Below, in pieces: positions 1 to 6,567 of a stretch of 7,851 nucleotides of DNA. Under the pieces are notes generated by a model. The model did no database searches. It saw nothing but the letters and a program-made list of their open reading frames with translations, and was not told the origin of the DNA. The stretch is from positions 1-7,851 of the forward strand of contig DNMA01000008.1 in assembly GCA_003489505.1 (NCBI GenBank), read 5' to 3'. Made by a program: the position numbers and the translations under genes. This DNA is from Legionellales bacterium. Its GTDB lineage: Bacteria; Pseudomonadota; Gammaproteobacteria; Legionellales; Legionellaceae. Position 1 is the first letter of the stretch. Each line of letters opens with the position of its first letter.

Positions 1-2
1 AC

Positions 3-83
3 ATTAAGAGTGCTGCACTAAAAGATCACGTTAAATCAAATTTAAGATCGATAGCTCCTAATGCGGTTTTTAATTTCATTTAA
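3..83 (+). CDS. Possible C-terminal end of a gene entering from the left (partial)
   Basis: From position 3 one + strand frame stays open for 26 codons to a TAA at 81-83. It reads like an ordinary soluble protein end, with the residues KDHVKSNLRSIAPNAVF near the terminus. The other two + frames have early stops here, and the minus strand offers only a 17-codon ATG frame. The fragment would converge on the HicB-like gene, with about 128 bases between the two stops and no clear hairpin terminator in that gap. The family cannot be identified from so few residues. An open run of this length can occur by chance, so the call is weak and depends on sequence outside the window. Confidence 0.33.
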   Translation: MKSAALKDHVKSNLRSIAPNAVFNFI

Positions 84-211
84 GTACGAAGTTAAGATTA
101 TCAACAACAATCAAAAATATAATCGCTTAACAGAATTTTTTTCCAACTGGCTTCAGATGAAAAAGGTTCGTTCATTAATCATATTGTATACAAGAAAAAA
201 CCTAATCTTGC

Positions 212-547
212 TTAAGCAACATGATGTAGGCGCGCTAATTTCAAACTTACATACCGGTTTAAAGAAACTCCGGCCTCACTGGCTTCTAATGCTAGCTCAC
301 GGTGCAGTTCTGGAGGTACTCTGACAAGGAATTTTCCGCTAAAGTGTTTTGTAGCTATAGCTTCAGGAATAGGTTCTTTGTGTTGTTCCATGTCTATGAG
401 CTTTTCTGCAACCAGCTTACGGATACCTTTAAAAGCAGCATCTTGGGATTTACCAAGCCAACTTAAACTTGGAAATTCTGCACAAAACCCTACAAATTCA
501 TTATCATCATCTGACCATGTTACTCTATAACTATATTTGTCCAGCAT
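212..547 (-). CDS. HicB-family antitoxin with C-terminal ribbon-helix-helix domain
   Basis: This 111-residue protein has the two-part layout of HicB-type antitoxins. Residues 1 to about 50 form the partially degraded RNase H-like HicB fold: YSYRVTWSDDDNEFVGFCAEFP followed by a helix carrying a GIRKLV run is the typical pattern of an aromatic strand, 'D...F.G.CAEFP' and a helix. Residues about 68-108 (GKFLVRVPPELHRELALEA, then GVSLNRYVSLKL) are an Arc/MetJ-like ribbon-helix-helix DNA-binding unit. In this family HicB neutralises the HicA mRNA interferase and represses its own operon. The ATG at 545-547 has a good Shine-Dalgarno (GAGGTGAT, 553-560). No HicA-like frame of about 60-80 codons with a conserved His exists in 548-745 or 1-211, so the gene appears to be solitary. 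Family call is strong; an active toxin-antitoxin role is unproven. Confidence 0.85.
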   Translation of the reverse strand: MLDKYSYRVTWSDDDNEFVGFCAEFPSLSWLGKSQDAAFKGIRKLVAEKLIDMEQHKEPIPEAIATKHFSGKFLVRVPPELHRELALEASEAGVSLNRYVSLKLARLHHVA

Positions 548-594
548 TTTTTATCACCTCTAGCTTATCGACAGCTGCTAGTAAATGTGACCAA

Positions 595-626
595 ATTATA
601 GCAAATAGTATCAATAATGATACTAT
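595..626 (-). promoter_or_regulatory. Promoter and palindromic operator of the HicB-like gene
   Basis: On the minus strand a perfect -10 hexamer, TATAAT, lies at 595-600. It would give a leader of about 40 bases before the ATG at 547. Directly upstream, 605-626 is a perfect inverted repeat with 9-bp arms (ATAGTATCA / TGATACTAT) around a 4-base centre. The repeat covers the -35 region, where the hexamer is poor. A dyad on the -35/-10 region is what one expects for autorepression by a dimeric ribbon-helix-helix protein, so the HicB-like protein is the obvious candidate ligand. The binding itself is inferred. Confidence 0.6.
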
Positions 627-745
627 AAATCAAACAGAGCATGAAAAAGTCTTGGAGTTGGCACTTTAAAGTTTGGGCAATCAATCGTTAGCAGTTTATC
701 TGACTAATAAGAATGCGATAAGTTTTAGATGGTTTAATGTATGAA

Positions 746-1141
746 TTATTTTTCTAAACCAATTAATCGAGGTGGGCAAAAATATGCATTTCCAACATTG
801 GTGATATTGGTTTGCTGCGAACGTCCTGCGCCATACCCATCACCATCTGAACTATAAGAGCCGGTAATACCTGCTCGACTTGTAATAATTTGTACATAGT
901 TTGCATGTAATTTTAAAGCTTCATTTTTCAGATCATTCATCGCCCCCACTTCTAAATTTCGATTAGAAGTAAAGCCGCCTGTAAAAGCATTACCTTGATG
1001 GCCATACACTTGCCCCTTATACCGGCACCCTTGAGGCGCCGAATTAGGAGAGGCAATCACTTGATTGGCTTCAGGTAAAATTGGAATAGCCTGACATCCT
1101 GATAATAACACCAGTAAGCAAGCATAGTTTAAATGTCTCAT
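746..1141 (-). CDS. DUF4156-type outer-membrane lipoprotein (YjeI-like)
   Basis: This is a 131-residue lipoprotein precursor. A very short signal peptide (only R2 and H3 before the hydrophobic stretch) ends in the lipobox L13-S14-G15-C16, so C16 would be lipidated. Gln at +2 favours outer-membrane sorting by the Lol rule. The mature part has the DUF4156 pattern: C39 in a GCRYKGQVYG segment, then GAMNDLKNEALKLHANYVQI (67-86), a Ser/Gly/Asp-rich loop at 93-108, and C122 in AYFCP. C39 and C122 may form a disulphide. The role of the family is unknown. The ATG (1139-1141) directly follows the putA stop (TAAATG), and an AGAGGTG Shine-Dalgarno lies inside the last putA codons. This points to co-transcription and translational coupling with putA, although nothing in the protein suggests proline metabolism. 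I see no strong terminator after it. Confidence 0.82.
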   Translation of the reverse strand: MRHLNYACLLVLLSGCQAIPILPEANQVIASPNSAPQGCRYKGQVYGHQGNAFTGGFTSNRNLEVGAMNDLKNEALKLHANYVQIITSRAGITGSYSSDGDGYGAGRSQQTNITNVGNAYFCPPRLIGLEK

Positions 1142-4100
1142 TTAATCATGCACCTCTGACATTAAGCTCGCATTCCCTCCTGCAGCCGTTGTATCAACGG
1201 TGAACGTTCTTTCATGACAGAGTCTCAAAAGATAGAAAGGACCACCCGCTTTAGGACCAGTTCCAGATAAACCTTCACCACCAAAGGGTTGTAAACCGAC
1301 CACCGCACCAATCATATTACGATTAATATACATATTTCCAACATGGGCGTGACGACGAACATAGTCCACTGTCTCATTGATTCGGCTTTGAACGCCTAAG
1401 GTCAAGCCATAACCTGAAGCATTGATTTGTTCGATGACTTCAGGCAATTGGTTCGCTTCATAAGTAATAATGTGTAAAACCGGACCAAATATTTCTTTGC
1501 TTAAAACATTCATAGAAGGAATTTCAATGGCAATCGGACGAATAAAATGACCTTGAGCAACATTCGATTCAATTTCTGCTTCGTAAATCACTTCAAATTG
1601 TTTTTTCATTCCATCAATATGCTCTTGTAATACTTTCAAAGCATCGTTATCAATAACAGGGCCAACATCGGTGGTTAAATACATCGGATTACCCACACGC
1701 AATTGTGCCATCGCCCCTTGTAATAACTTTTTAAATCGTGGATACACATCTTTTTGGATATATAAAACACGTAAAGCTGAGCAACGTTGTCCTGCACTGC
1801 CAAAAGCGGAAGACATCACATCAGTGGTGACCTGCTCAAGTAATGCCGAGGAGTCCACAATCATCGCATTCATCCCACCCGTTTCTGCAATTAAAGGCAC
1901 AATTGGGCCTTCTTTATTTGCAAGAGCCTTTTGAATAATTTGAGCAGTTTGAGTGGAACCGGTAAAAATAACGCCTGAGCAACGCTTATCTTCAATTAAT
2001 GCTTGTCCAACAATTTCTCCTCGACCAGGCAAAAACTGCATCACAGATTTTGGAACACCTGCGTGCCAAAGCAATTCAGTCGCCAATGCACCAACCAATG
2101 AAGTTTGCTCTGCAGGTTTAGCCAAAACACAATTACCGGTGACCAAGGAAGCCACCACTTGTCCAACAAAAATGGCTAAGGGGAAGTTCCATGGAGAAAT
2201 ACAAACCATAATGCCACGGCCATGAAGTGATAACTCATTGGTTTCACCTGTATAACCTTTTAAACTCATTGGTTTTTGCATTAATTGTCTTGCTTGGCTG
2301 GCATAATAACGACAAAAATCTACTGCTTCGCGAACTTCTGCGATGCCGTCATACATATTTTTACCTGCTTCAAAACAAGTTAATGCCAAAAATTCATGGC
2401 AATGTTCTTCGAGTAAATCAGCAAATTTTTCAATGATAGAAGCTCGATGTTCTACATCGGTTTTATTCCAGGAAGCAAAAGCTTTTTGCGCTGCTTCATA
2501 TGCATTTTCAACATCTTGGGTATCTGCAAAATAAACCTGGCCCACAAGATGTTTACTATCTTGAGGAGAATAGATGCTCAAGGCTTTTGCTTGTTGTTCC
2601 GGTGGGTTTTCAAGCATCGGACCTGCCTGCCAGTTTTTTTGTAAAAATGGTTCAAAATCTTTTTGTAATTTTGCCATCAATAAGCGGTCAGACCAGTCAA
2701 TTCCTCTTGAGTTTTGGCGCTCTGGTAAAAAGATTGCCCATGGCAAAGGAATGTTATGATTAATTAAAGATAAAGCATGTCTTGCTTGAGAAACAGGGTC
2801 TTCAATTAATACATCGATGGGTTGAGTTTCATCGATAATACGATTCACAAAAGATGAGTTAGCTCCGTTTTCTAATAAACGACGCACCAAATAAGGTAAT
2901 AACTCTTCATGACTACCAACAGGCGCATAAACTCGACACTGAATACCTAAGCGTTCTGCGGGTACAATTTGTTCATACAACTCTTTACCCATGCCATGAA
3001 GACACTGAAACTCAAAATCTCGATAAGAACCCACAATCTCTAAAATCATGGCCGCAGAGTAAGCATTATGAGATGCAAACTGTGGGTAGAGGTAGTCGGT
3101 ATAGGTTAATAATTTCTTCGCACAAGCTTGGAAAGAAACATCAGTGAATACTTTTCTAGTAAATACAGGATATTCAATTAAACCCTGCATTTGCGATTTT
3201 TTGATTTCACTATCCCAGTATGCACCCTTAATGAGGCGAACCATGATTCGACGACCACCTTTCTTGGCTAACTCAGCGACCCAGTCGATGACATCAAAAG
3301 CACGCTTTTGATAAGACTGTACCGCTAAACCAAAACCTGTCCAGCCTGCAAGACTTTCATGAAGGTAAACATCGCTCATGATATCTAATGATAAATCCAG
3401 ACGTTCAGATTCTTCAGCATCCACTGTCAAACCAATATTATATTCTTTGGCCAGTTGCGATAATTTTAATAAACGAGCTCCCAGTTCTTTACGAACTAAA
3501 GGCGCGAAAGCCTCTTGATATCGAGGATGAAGTGCTGATAATTTCACAGAAATATTTGATTTTTTTTCTGGGCGTTGATGTACATCACAAGACTTACCAA
3601 GGCTTGTGATGGCATTAACATAAGATTGCAAATAACGCTCTGCATCTTCTTCAGTTAAAGCTGCCTCTCCCAACATATCAAAAGAATAACGATAGCCAAT
3701 AGGCTCTTGCTTTTTTGAACGCTTGATGGCTTCATCGATGGTGCGGCCCATCACAAATTGCTTACTGAGAATTTTCATCGCTTGGGCTACAGCTGTTCGT
3801 ACAAAAGGCTCACCACTGCGATTGACTAAACCACGAAGCACTTGTGTCCAATCACTTTTTTCTTCTTCATCACGTTTTAAAACTTTACCGGTTAGTACCA
3901 ATGCCCAAGTGGCAGCATTAATAAAAAAGGAATCACTTTGACCGGCTTTTGAGCGCCAATCGGCACTGGTTAATTTATCTCGAATGAGTTTATCGATGGT
4001 GAACTGATCAGGCACTCTTAAAAGAGCCTCAGCCAAACACATGAGGGCTATGCCCTCTTGTGTAGATAAGGAGTAGGTGTTTAAAAATGAATCCACACCT

Positions 4101-4294
4101 ACTGCTTTTTTTCTTTGCTGGCGAACTTGTTCAACCAGAAGTCGTGCACGTTGTTTAATTGCTTTTAACTGTTCTTCATCTAAATCAGCATGCTGAATCA
4201 GCTGAGAAACAATTTCAAATTCATTGGCACGGTAGGCTTGATTAATGATTGCTCTTTGCATCTCTGGAACATTTAAGCTATAGCGTTGTAACAT
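1142..4294 (-). CDS. putA: Bifunctional proline dehydrogenase / glutamate-semialdehyde (P5C) dehydrogenase PutA
   Basis: This enzyme oxidises proline to glutamate in two steps. An FAD-dependent proline dehydrogenase makes pyrroline-5-carboxylate, and an NAD-dependent aldehyde dehydrogenase oxidises the hydrolysed semialdehyde, with channelling between the sites; electrons pass to membrane quinone. At 1050 residues it is complete. Residues 1 to about 130 form the helical arm (SLSTQEGIALMCLAEALLR at 75-93). The proline dehydrogenase barrel spans about 200-490, with KLSALHPRY at 251-259, VRLIKGAYWD at 352-361, RVYAPVG at 454-460 and the substrate-binding Arg pair R471-R472 before LLENGA. The aldehyde dehydrogenase spans about 570-1030, with PWNFP at 701-705, FTGS at 777-780, catalytic E804 in ETGG, catalytic C838 in GSAGQRC and EIFGP at 934-938. 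The C-terminal TAAGGNASLM segment ends the protein. Compared with the E. coli enzyme (1320 residues), it lacks the N-terminal ribbon-helix-helix repressor domain and the extra C-terminal domain, so it should not autoregulate. The start has AGGAGA at 4301-4306. Confidence 0.97.
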   Translation of the reverse strand: MLQRYSLNVPEMQRAIINQAYRANEFEIVSQLIQHADLDEEQLKAIKQRARLLVEQVRQQRKKAVGVDSFLNTYSLSTQEGIALMCLAEALLRVPDQFTIDKLIRDKLTSADWRSKAGQSDSFFINAATWALVLTGKVLKRDEEEKSDWTQVLRGLVNRSGEPFVRTAVAQAMKILSKQFVMGRTIDEAIKRSKKQEPIGYRYSFDMLGEAALTEEDAERYLQSYVNAITSLGKSCDVHQRPEKKSNISVKLSALHPRYQEAFAPLVRKELGARLLKLSQLAKEYNIGLTVDAEESERLDLSLDIMSDVYLHESLAGWTGFGLAVQSYQKRAFDVIDWVAELAKKGGRRIMVRLIKGAYWDSEIKKSQMQGLIEYPVFTRKVFTDVSFQACAKKLLTYTDYLYPQFASHNAYSAAMILEIVGSYRDFEFQCLHGMGKELYEQIVPAERLGIQCRVYAPVGSHEELLPYLVRRLLENGANSSFVNRIIDETQPIDVLIEDPVSQARHALSLINHNIPLPWAIFLPERQNSRGIDWSDRLLMAKLQKDFEPFLQKNWQAGPMLENPPEQQAKALSIYSPQDSKHLVGQVYFADTQDVENAYEAAQKAFASWNKTDVEHRASIIEKFADLLEEHCHEFLALTCFEAGKNMYDGIAEVREAVDFCRYYASQARQLMQKPMSLKGYTGETNELSLHGRGIMVCISPWNFPLAIFVGQVVASLVTGNCVLAKPAEQTSLVGALATELLWHAGVPKSVMQFLPGRGEIVGQALIEDKRCSGVIFTGSTQTAQIIQKALANKEGPIVPLIAETGGMNAMIVDSSALLEQVTTDVMSSAFGSAGQRCSALRVLYIQKDVYPRFKKLLQGAMAQLRVGNPMYLTTDVGPVIDNDALKVLQEHIDGMKKQFEVIYEAEIESNVAQGHFIRPIAIEIPSMNVLSKEIFGPVLHIITYEANQLPEVIEQINASGYGLTLGVQSRINETVDYVRRHAHVGNMYINRNMIGAVVGLQPFGGEGLSGTGPKAGGPFYLLRLCHERTFTVDTTAAGGNASLMSEVHD

Positions 4295-4300
4295 GTGGAC

Positions 4301-4355
4301 TCTCCTACATCACTTTTTGTTAAAGCATTCTAACCAATGCAACTTTTTTTCTCAA
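4301..4355 (-). promoter_or_regulatory. putA promoter and ribosome-binding site
   Basis: Read on the minus strand, TTGAGA (4350-4355) and TAGAAT (4327-4332) are each one base off the sigma70 consensus and are separated by exactly 17 bases. The predicted transcript start is about 4320, leaving a leader of about 25 bases that contains AGGAGA (4301-4306), spaced 6 bases from the ATG at 4292-4294. The promoter lies entirely in the 73-base gap after the Fic gene, so putA can be transcribed independently of fic. No palindromic operator is evident in the gap, and PutA itself carries no DNA-binding domain, so any proline response would need another regulator. Confidence 0.6.
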
Positions 4356-4367
4356 TGGACTCGTTTA

Positions 4368-5900
4368 TTATTTTATTTTTAGCGTTTGACCCAGCAAATT
4401 CTCTAATTGAATATTGGCCACCTGCACAACAGGTTGTCCTGAAGATTTTATAAACGATGCACTTGCTGTCATCAATCCAGCCTCATTTAAAGTTCTGGCA
4501 ATCCCATCGGCTTCTTCTTTGCTATGACAAATCAACAAAGCACATTGATTTTTAGGATAAAATTTCCAGGCATTGGCATGGGGATGATACTGATTTAATA
4601 CCTCAGCCACATCAGGCGCTGCTGATGCCACCCGAAAAATTGATTCTCTCGTTGGCTCTTGAGTCAATTGAGGAATTTCTTGAAATAAGCGCAAGCTATC
4701 TTCTGTGCCTAATGGAGCATTTTGTTTCAAGCCCAGTTTGATCCTTGCAATTCGATTGGCTTCTTGGAAAATATTATCGATACTTCGTTCAGGGTTTTCT
4801 TGATGTTTTTTTAATAAAAACTCAGATAAATTAATATAGACTCTGGTTTTTGCAAAACCTGTTTCATCAATTGGAATAGTTTCTTGCAAACGATTTAAAA
4901 TCAATTGCACCATTGGCTCTCGGGTTTTAAAAATTAAATTTGTAGCGACCCCATAGTCACTATCATCATCATGTTTCTCTAAGCTATGATAAAAACAAAT
5001 GGCTGGGTGCTCTAATAATTGAAGTAATAAATTAATAAAACACATCGACGTACGTCCATTGCCATTGGCAAAAGGATGAATCTTGATAACTTGTTGAAAA
5101 ATAAAAGCCATGAACTGGGCAACAGCTTGAGTATCACTTTTATCCAGTGCATCCAATTGAGCTTTGAATTCAATAAAAAAAGCTTCCATCAAAGCCGGCA
5201 ATTCCTCAGGGAAAATACAAGGCACCATGAGTTCTTCAACAACATCTTTTTGCTCTGCTGTTAAAGTATCAGTCAGATAGGCTGTATTTAATCGTTCAAG
5301 TAATGTGGTCACTCGAACTTGTGCTGCAGTGCCTTCTAAGCTTGCTAAAGAAGAAGGTCGCAAAGTGATATCTGTGCGTTTGTCCATTGAAGCCAGTAGT
5401 TTTAAAAAATCATCATATTTTTTTGCCGGCTGTTCAAATTTCTCCACCATATACTCTAGAAAATCAGAGTTTTTCATCGGGAATTTTTTGGCTAAAAACA
5501 GCATAATATATTGTAATTCTTCAGAATTTCTTCGGGAAATCACCATGCCACCATCACGGTATACCCCCGCAGGAATATGCATATGACTGGCTAAAGTTTT
5601 AAGCATCGAGCGATTAATGTTTAAGAAAATTTCTTTCCACTGCCCAATCTCAATTTCTGCAATATTTCTTCCTCTGAGTTCAGGTAATACCGTATTTTGT
5701 AAATGAAGATAGGTATCTAAGACATCATTAAATTGCATGAAACTTGGAATATAATAACTTTCAAAGATTTTTGTTTCATCTTTTTCAGGGGTTTCAGCAA
5801 CAAAATGATAAATCAATTCTTGAGGAAAGGCGGTTAAACCTTGGACTTTTTCAATAAACATAAATTCTACAACACAGCTAAAAGTGGGACATTTTAACAC
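4368..5900 (-). CDS. Fic-domain protein with variant active-site motif, C-terminal extension
   Basis: Fic enzymes usually transfer AMP from ATP to a hydroxyl side chain of a target protein. The Fic motif is HPFANGNGRTS at residues 275-285. H275, F277, G280, N281, G282 and R283 match the signature HxFx(D/E)GNGRxxR, but the acidic metal-binding position is N279 and the last Arg position is M286. An AGVYRDGGMVI element at 111-121 precedes the core, and the Fic helices span roughly 190-345. An LASLEG segment (185-190) resembles a class II inhibitory (S/T)xxxE(G/N) motif that has lost its Ser/Thr. Residues about 350-510 are an uncharacterised extension. There is no signal peptide or membrane segment. 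The full frame begins at GTG 5900 without a Shine-Dalgarno. The ATG at 5859-5861 (residue 14) is an alternative that removes a Cys-containing leader; a TAAAAT at 5891-5896 could then be its -10. It ends in tandem TAA codons. Target and activity are unknown. Confidence 0.85.
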   Translation of the reverse strand: MLKCPTFSCVVEFMFIEKVQGLTAFPQELIYHFVAETPEKDETKIFESYYIPSFMQFNDVLDTYLHLQNTVLPELRGRNIAEIEIGQWKEIFLNINRSMLKTLASHMHIPAGVYRDGGMVISRRNSEELQYIMLFLAKKFPMKNSDFLEYMVEKFEQPAKKYDDFLKLLASMDKRTDITLRPSSLASLEGTAAQVRVTTLLERLNTAYLTDTLTAEQKDVVEELMVPCIFPEELPALMEAFFIEFKAQLDALDKSDTQAVAQFMAFIFQQVIKIHPFANGNGRTSMCFINLLLQLLEHPAICFYHSLEKHDDDSDYGVATNLIFKTREPMVQLILNRLQETIPIDETGFAKTRVYINLSEFLLKKHQENPERSIDNIFQEANRIARIKLGLKQNAPLGTEDSLRLFQEIPQLTQEPTRESIFRVASAAPDVAEVLNQYHPHANAWKFYPKNQCALLICHSKEEADGIARTLNEAGLMTASASFIKSSGQPVVQVANIQLENLLGQTLKIK

Positions 5901-5925
5901 AGTATGTAATAATAAAAAAATAAAC

Positions 5926-6156
5926 TTAAACCATTTTCATATCTTGTAAAATTAAATTATACATCAGTAAACAAATGGATATGACAAACGCACCTAACAA
6001 AAACCAGGGATAGCTGGATATAGTACTATGCGGCAATTCCTCTCTAAAGAGATTAAATAAAACAGAACTTACTAGAAATGAGGTTAAGAATGCCAAAACC
6101 AATACATTTACAGGGTCAAATATCACCGAAAACAACCACCCCAAAAATAGGGTCAA
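5926..6156 (-). CDS. Small two-helix membrane protein, possibly 5'-truncated
   Basis: This 76-residue frame encodes two hydrophobic segments, about residues 5-36 and 51-70, joined by a short polar loop (FREELPHSTISSYP). It has a short charged tail. I do not recognise the family. The frame has no ATG start. TTG at 6154-6156 is the first start-type codon after an in-frame stop at 6190-6192, and further TTG or GTG codons follow within 33 bases. The only Shine-Dalgarno-like sequence upstream is GGGGAGGAAG at about 6169-6178, which belongs to the right end of the IS relic and sits about 12 bases from the TTG. The original N terminus may therefore have been cut off by the insertion. It stops 25 bases before the longest Fic frame, so the two could share a transcript. 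Confidence 0.55.
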   Translation of the reverse strand: MTLFLGWLFSVIFDPVNVLVLAFLTSFLVSSVLFNLFREELPHSTISSYPWFLLGAFVISICLLMYNLILQDMKMV

Positions 6157-6163
6157 TATTAAA

Positions 6164-6201
6164 TTGACTTCCTCCCCGCCCTGAAGAGACTAGGATTCCT
6201 C
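6164..6201 (-). repeat. IS200/IS605 right end with decayed terminal hairpin
   Basis: On the minus strand the right end runs from GAGGAATCC (6193-6201) to GGGGAGGAAGTCAA at 6164. In intact relatives the segment folds as a CCCCGCC/GGCGGGG hairpin just before the end. Here the 3' arm is intact, but the 5' arm reads CCTAGTC, so the stem is largely broken. The terminal GTCAA (6164-6168) marks the element boundary, and the flank begins at 6163. In an active element the bases just past this boundary would be the guide of the omega RNA; here they would be the first codons of the small membrane gene. Confidence 0.65.
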
Positions 6202-6210
6202 TTATCATGG

Positions 6211-6564
6211 TCAACATGACAGAAGTGGTTCTTGTGGCTTCCGACTCATGTCGTTCACTGCACAAGCGAACCCCGTGTGTCCCACGGTTTTTTTAATTCA
6301 AAAATCCCAAGCCGCGACTTAAAATGTTTTGTGATGCAACGCTATCGGCATTGCCCTCAAAAAAACACTCAAGACAACGAAATTTTTCCTGAGTCAAACG
6401 ATTCTTATATGGACCAGCCTCAACATGTTGCCAACCGAGCACTCATTAACCTTGGGTCAGTCAGGGATTTTTTGATACAGCATCCCCATTAGAGATTGCT
6501 TCAATAGATTACCAAGCTATTGGAAAATGGTTTTAGACCAAGCATCAGCCAAAGTCTTGCCTGT
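6211..6564 (-). pseudogene. tnpB: TnpB (IS605 OrfB) C-terminal fragment, frameshifted and with internal stops
   Basis: TnpB is the RNA-guided nuclease of IS200/IS605 elements. From 6564 downward one frame gives GKTLADAWSKTIFQ, a TAG in place of the expected Trp codon, then LGNLLKQSLMGMLYQKIPD, a second stop, and NECSV. A one-base loss in the first zinc-ribbon Cys pair then shifts the frame to QHVEAGPYKNRLTQEKFRC and LEC, followed by EGNADSVASQNILSRGLGF. This last part holds the second CxxC and the NAD...A.NIL motif with the final RuvC Asp. After another shift, VGHTGFACAVNDMSRKPQEP matches the usual TnpB tail and ends at TGA 6211-6213. Two stops, two shifts and a lost Cys make it inactive. The long + strand open frame over this region is only its shadow. 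Confidence 0.78.
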
Positions 6565-6567
6565 AAT

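Larger units (their letters stand above)
6164..6564 (-). mobile_element. Relic of an IS200/IS605-family (IS1341-like, tnpB-only type) element, 3' part
   Basis: The minus strand reads as the C-terminal part of a TnpB protein, then a non-coding 3' stretch, then the characteristic right end of this family, GGGCGGGGAGGAAGTCAA, finishing at 6164. Only the last fifth or so of the element remains: no left end, no tnpA and no N-terminal two-thirds of tnpB. Inside it, 6273-6287 can form a CCGTG/CACGG hairpin, plausibly part of the guide (omega/re) RNA scaffold that this family encodes at its 3' end. The relic starts 3 bases after the stop of the upstream membrane-protein gene, which implies a deletion or rearrangement joined the two. 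The identification rests on recognising the TnpB zinc-ribbon/RuvC tail and the right-end consensus by eye. Confidence 0.78.

Noticed and set aside
208..219. 12-base palindrome TTGCTTAAGCAA over the stop of the HicB-like gene
   Set aside because: It has no loop, so it makes no useful hairpin, and it overlaps coding sequence; likely chance.
646..667. AAAGT...ACTTT hairpin as a terminator of the putA-lipoprotein transcript
   Set aside because: The stem is only five AT-rich pairs with a 12-base loop; too weak to support.
688..707. TTAGCAG/CTGACTAA imperfect hairpin
   Set aside because: It has a bulged stem and no T-run on either strand.
548..745. Possible HicA toxin gene upstream of the HicB-like gene
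   Set aside because: All minus frames are broken by stops; the longest ATG frame is about 25 codons and lacks HicA residues.
1671..3941. Several + strand open frames of 61-90 codons across putA
   Set aside because: They are shadows of the putA coding frame, with no ribosome-binding sites or family features.
6273..6294. GC-rich hairpin followed by seven T on the + strand, like an intrinsic terminator
   Set aside because: No + strand gene reads into it, and the segment belongs to the 3' non-coding or tail part of the IS element, where it is better explained as guide-RNA scaffold.
6232..6492. 86-codon + strand open frame
   Set aside because: It lies antisense to the TnpB remnant, whose motifs explain the region, and its translation has no recognisable family features.
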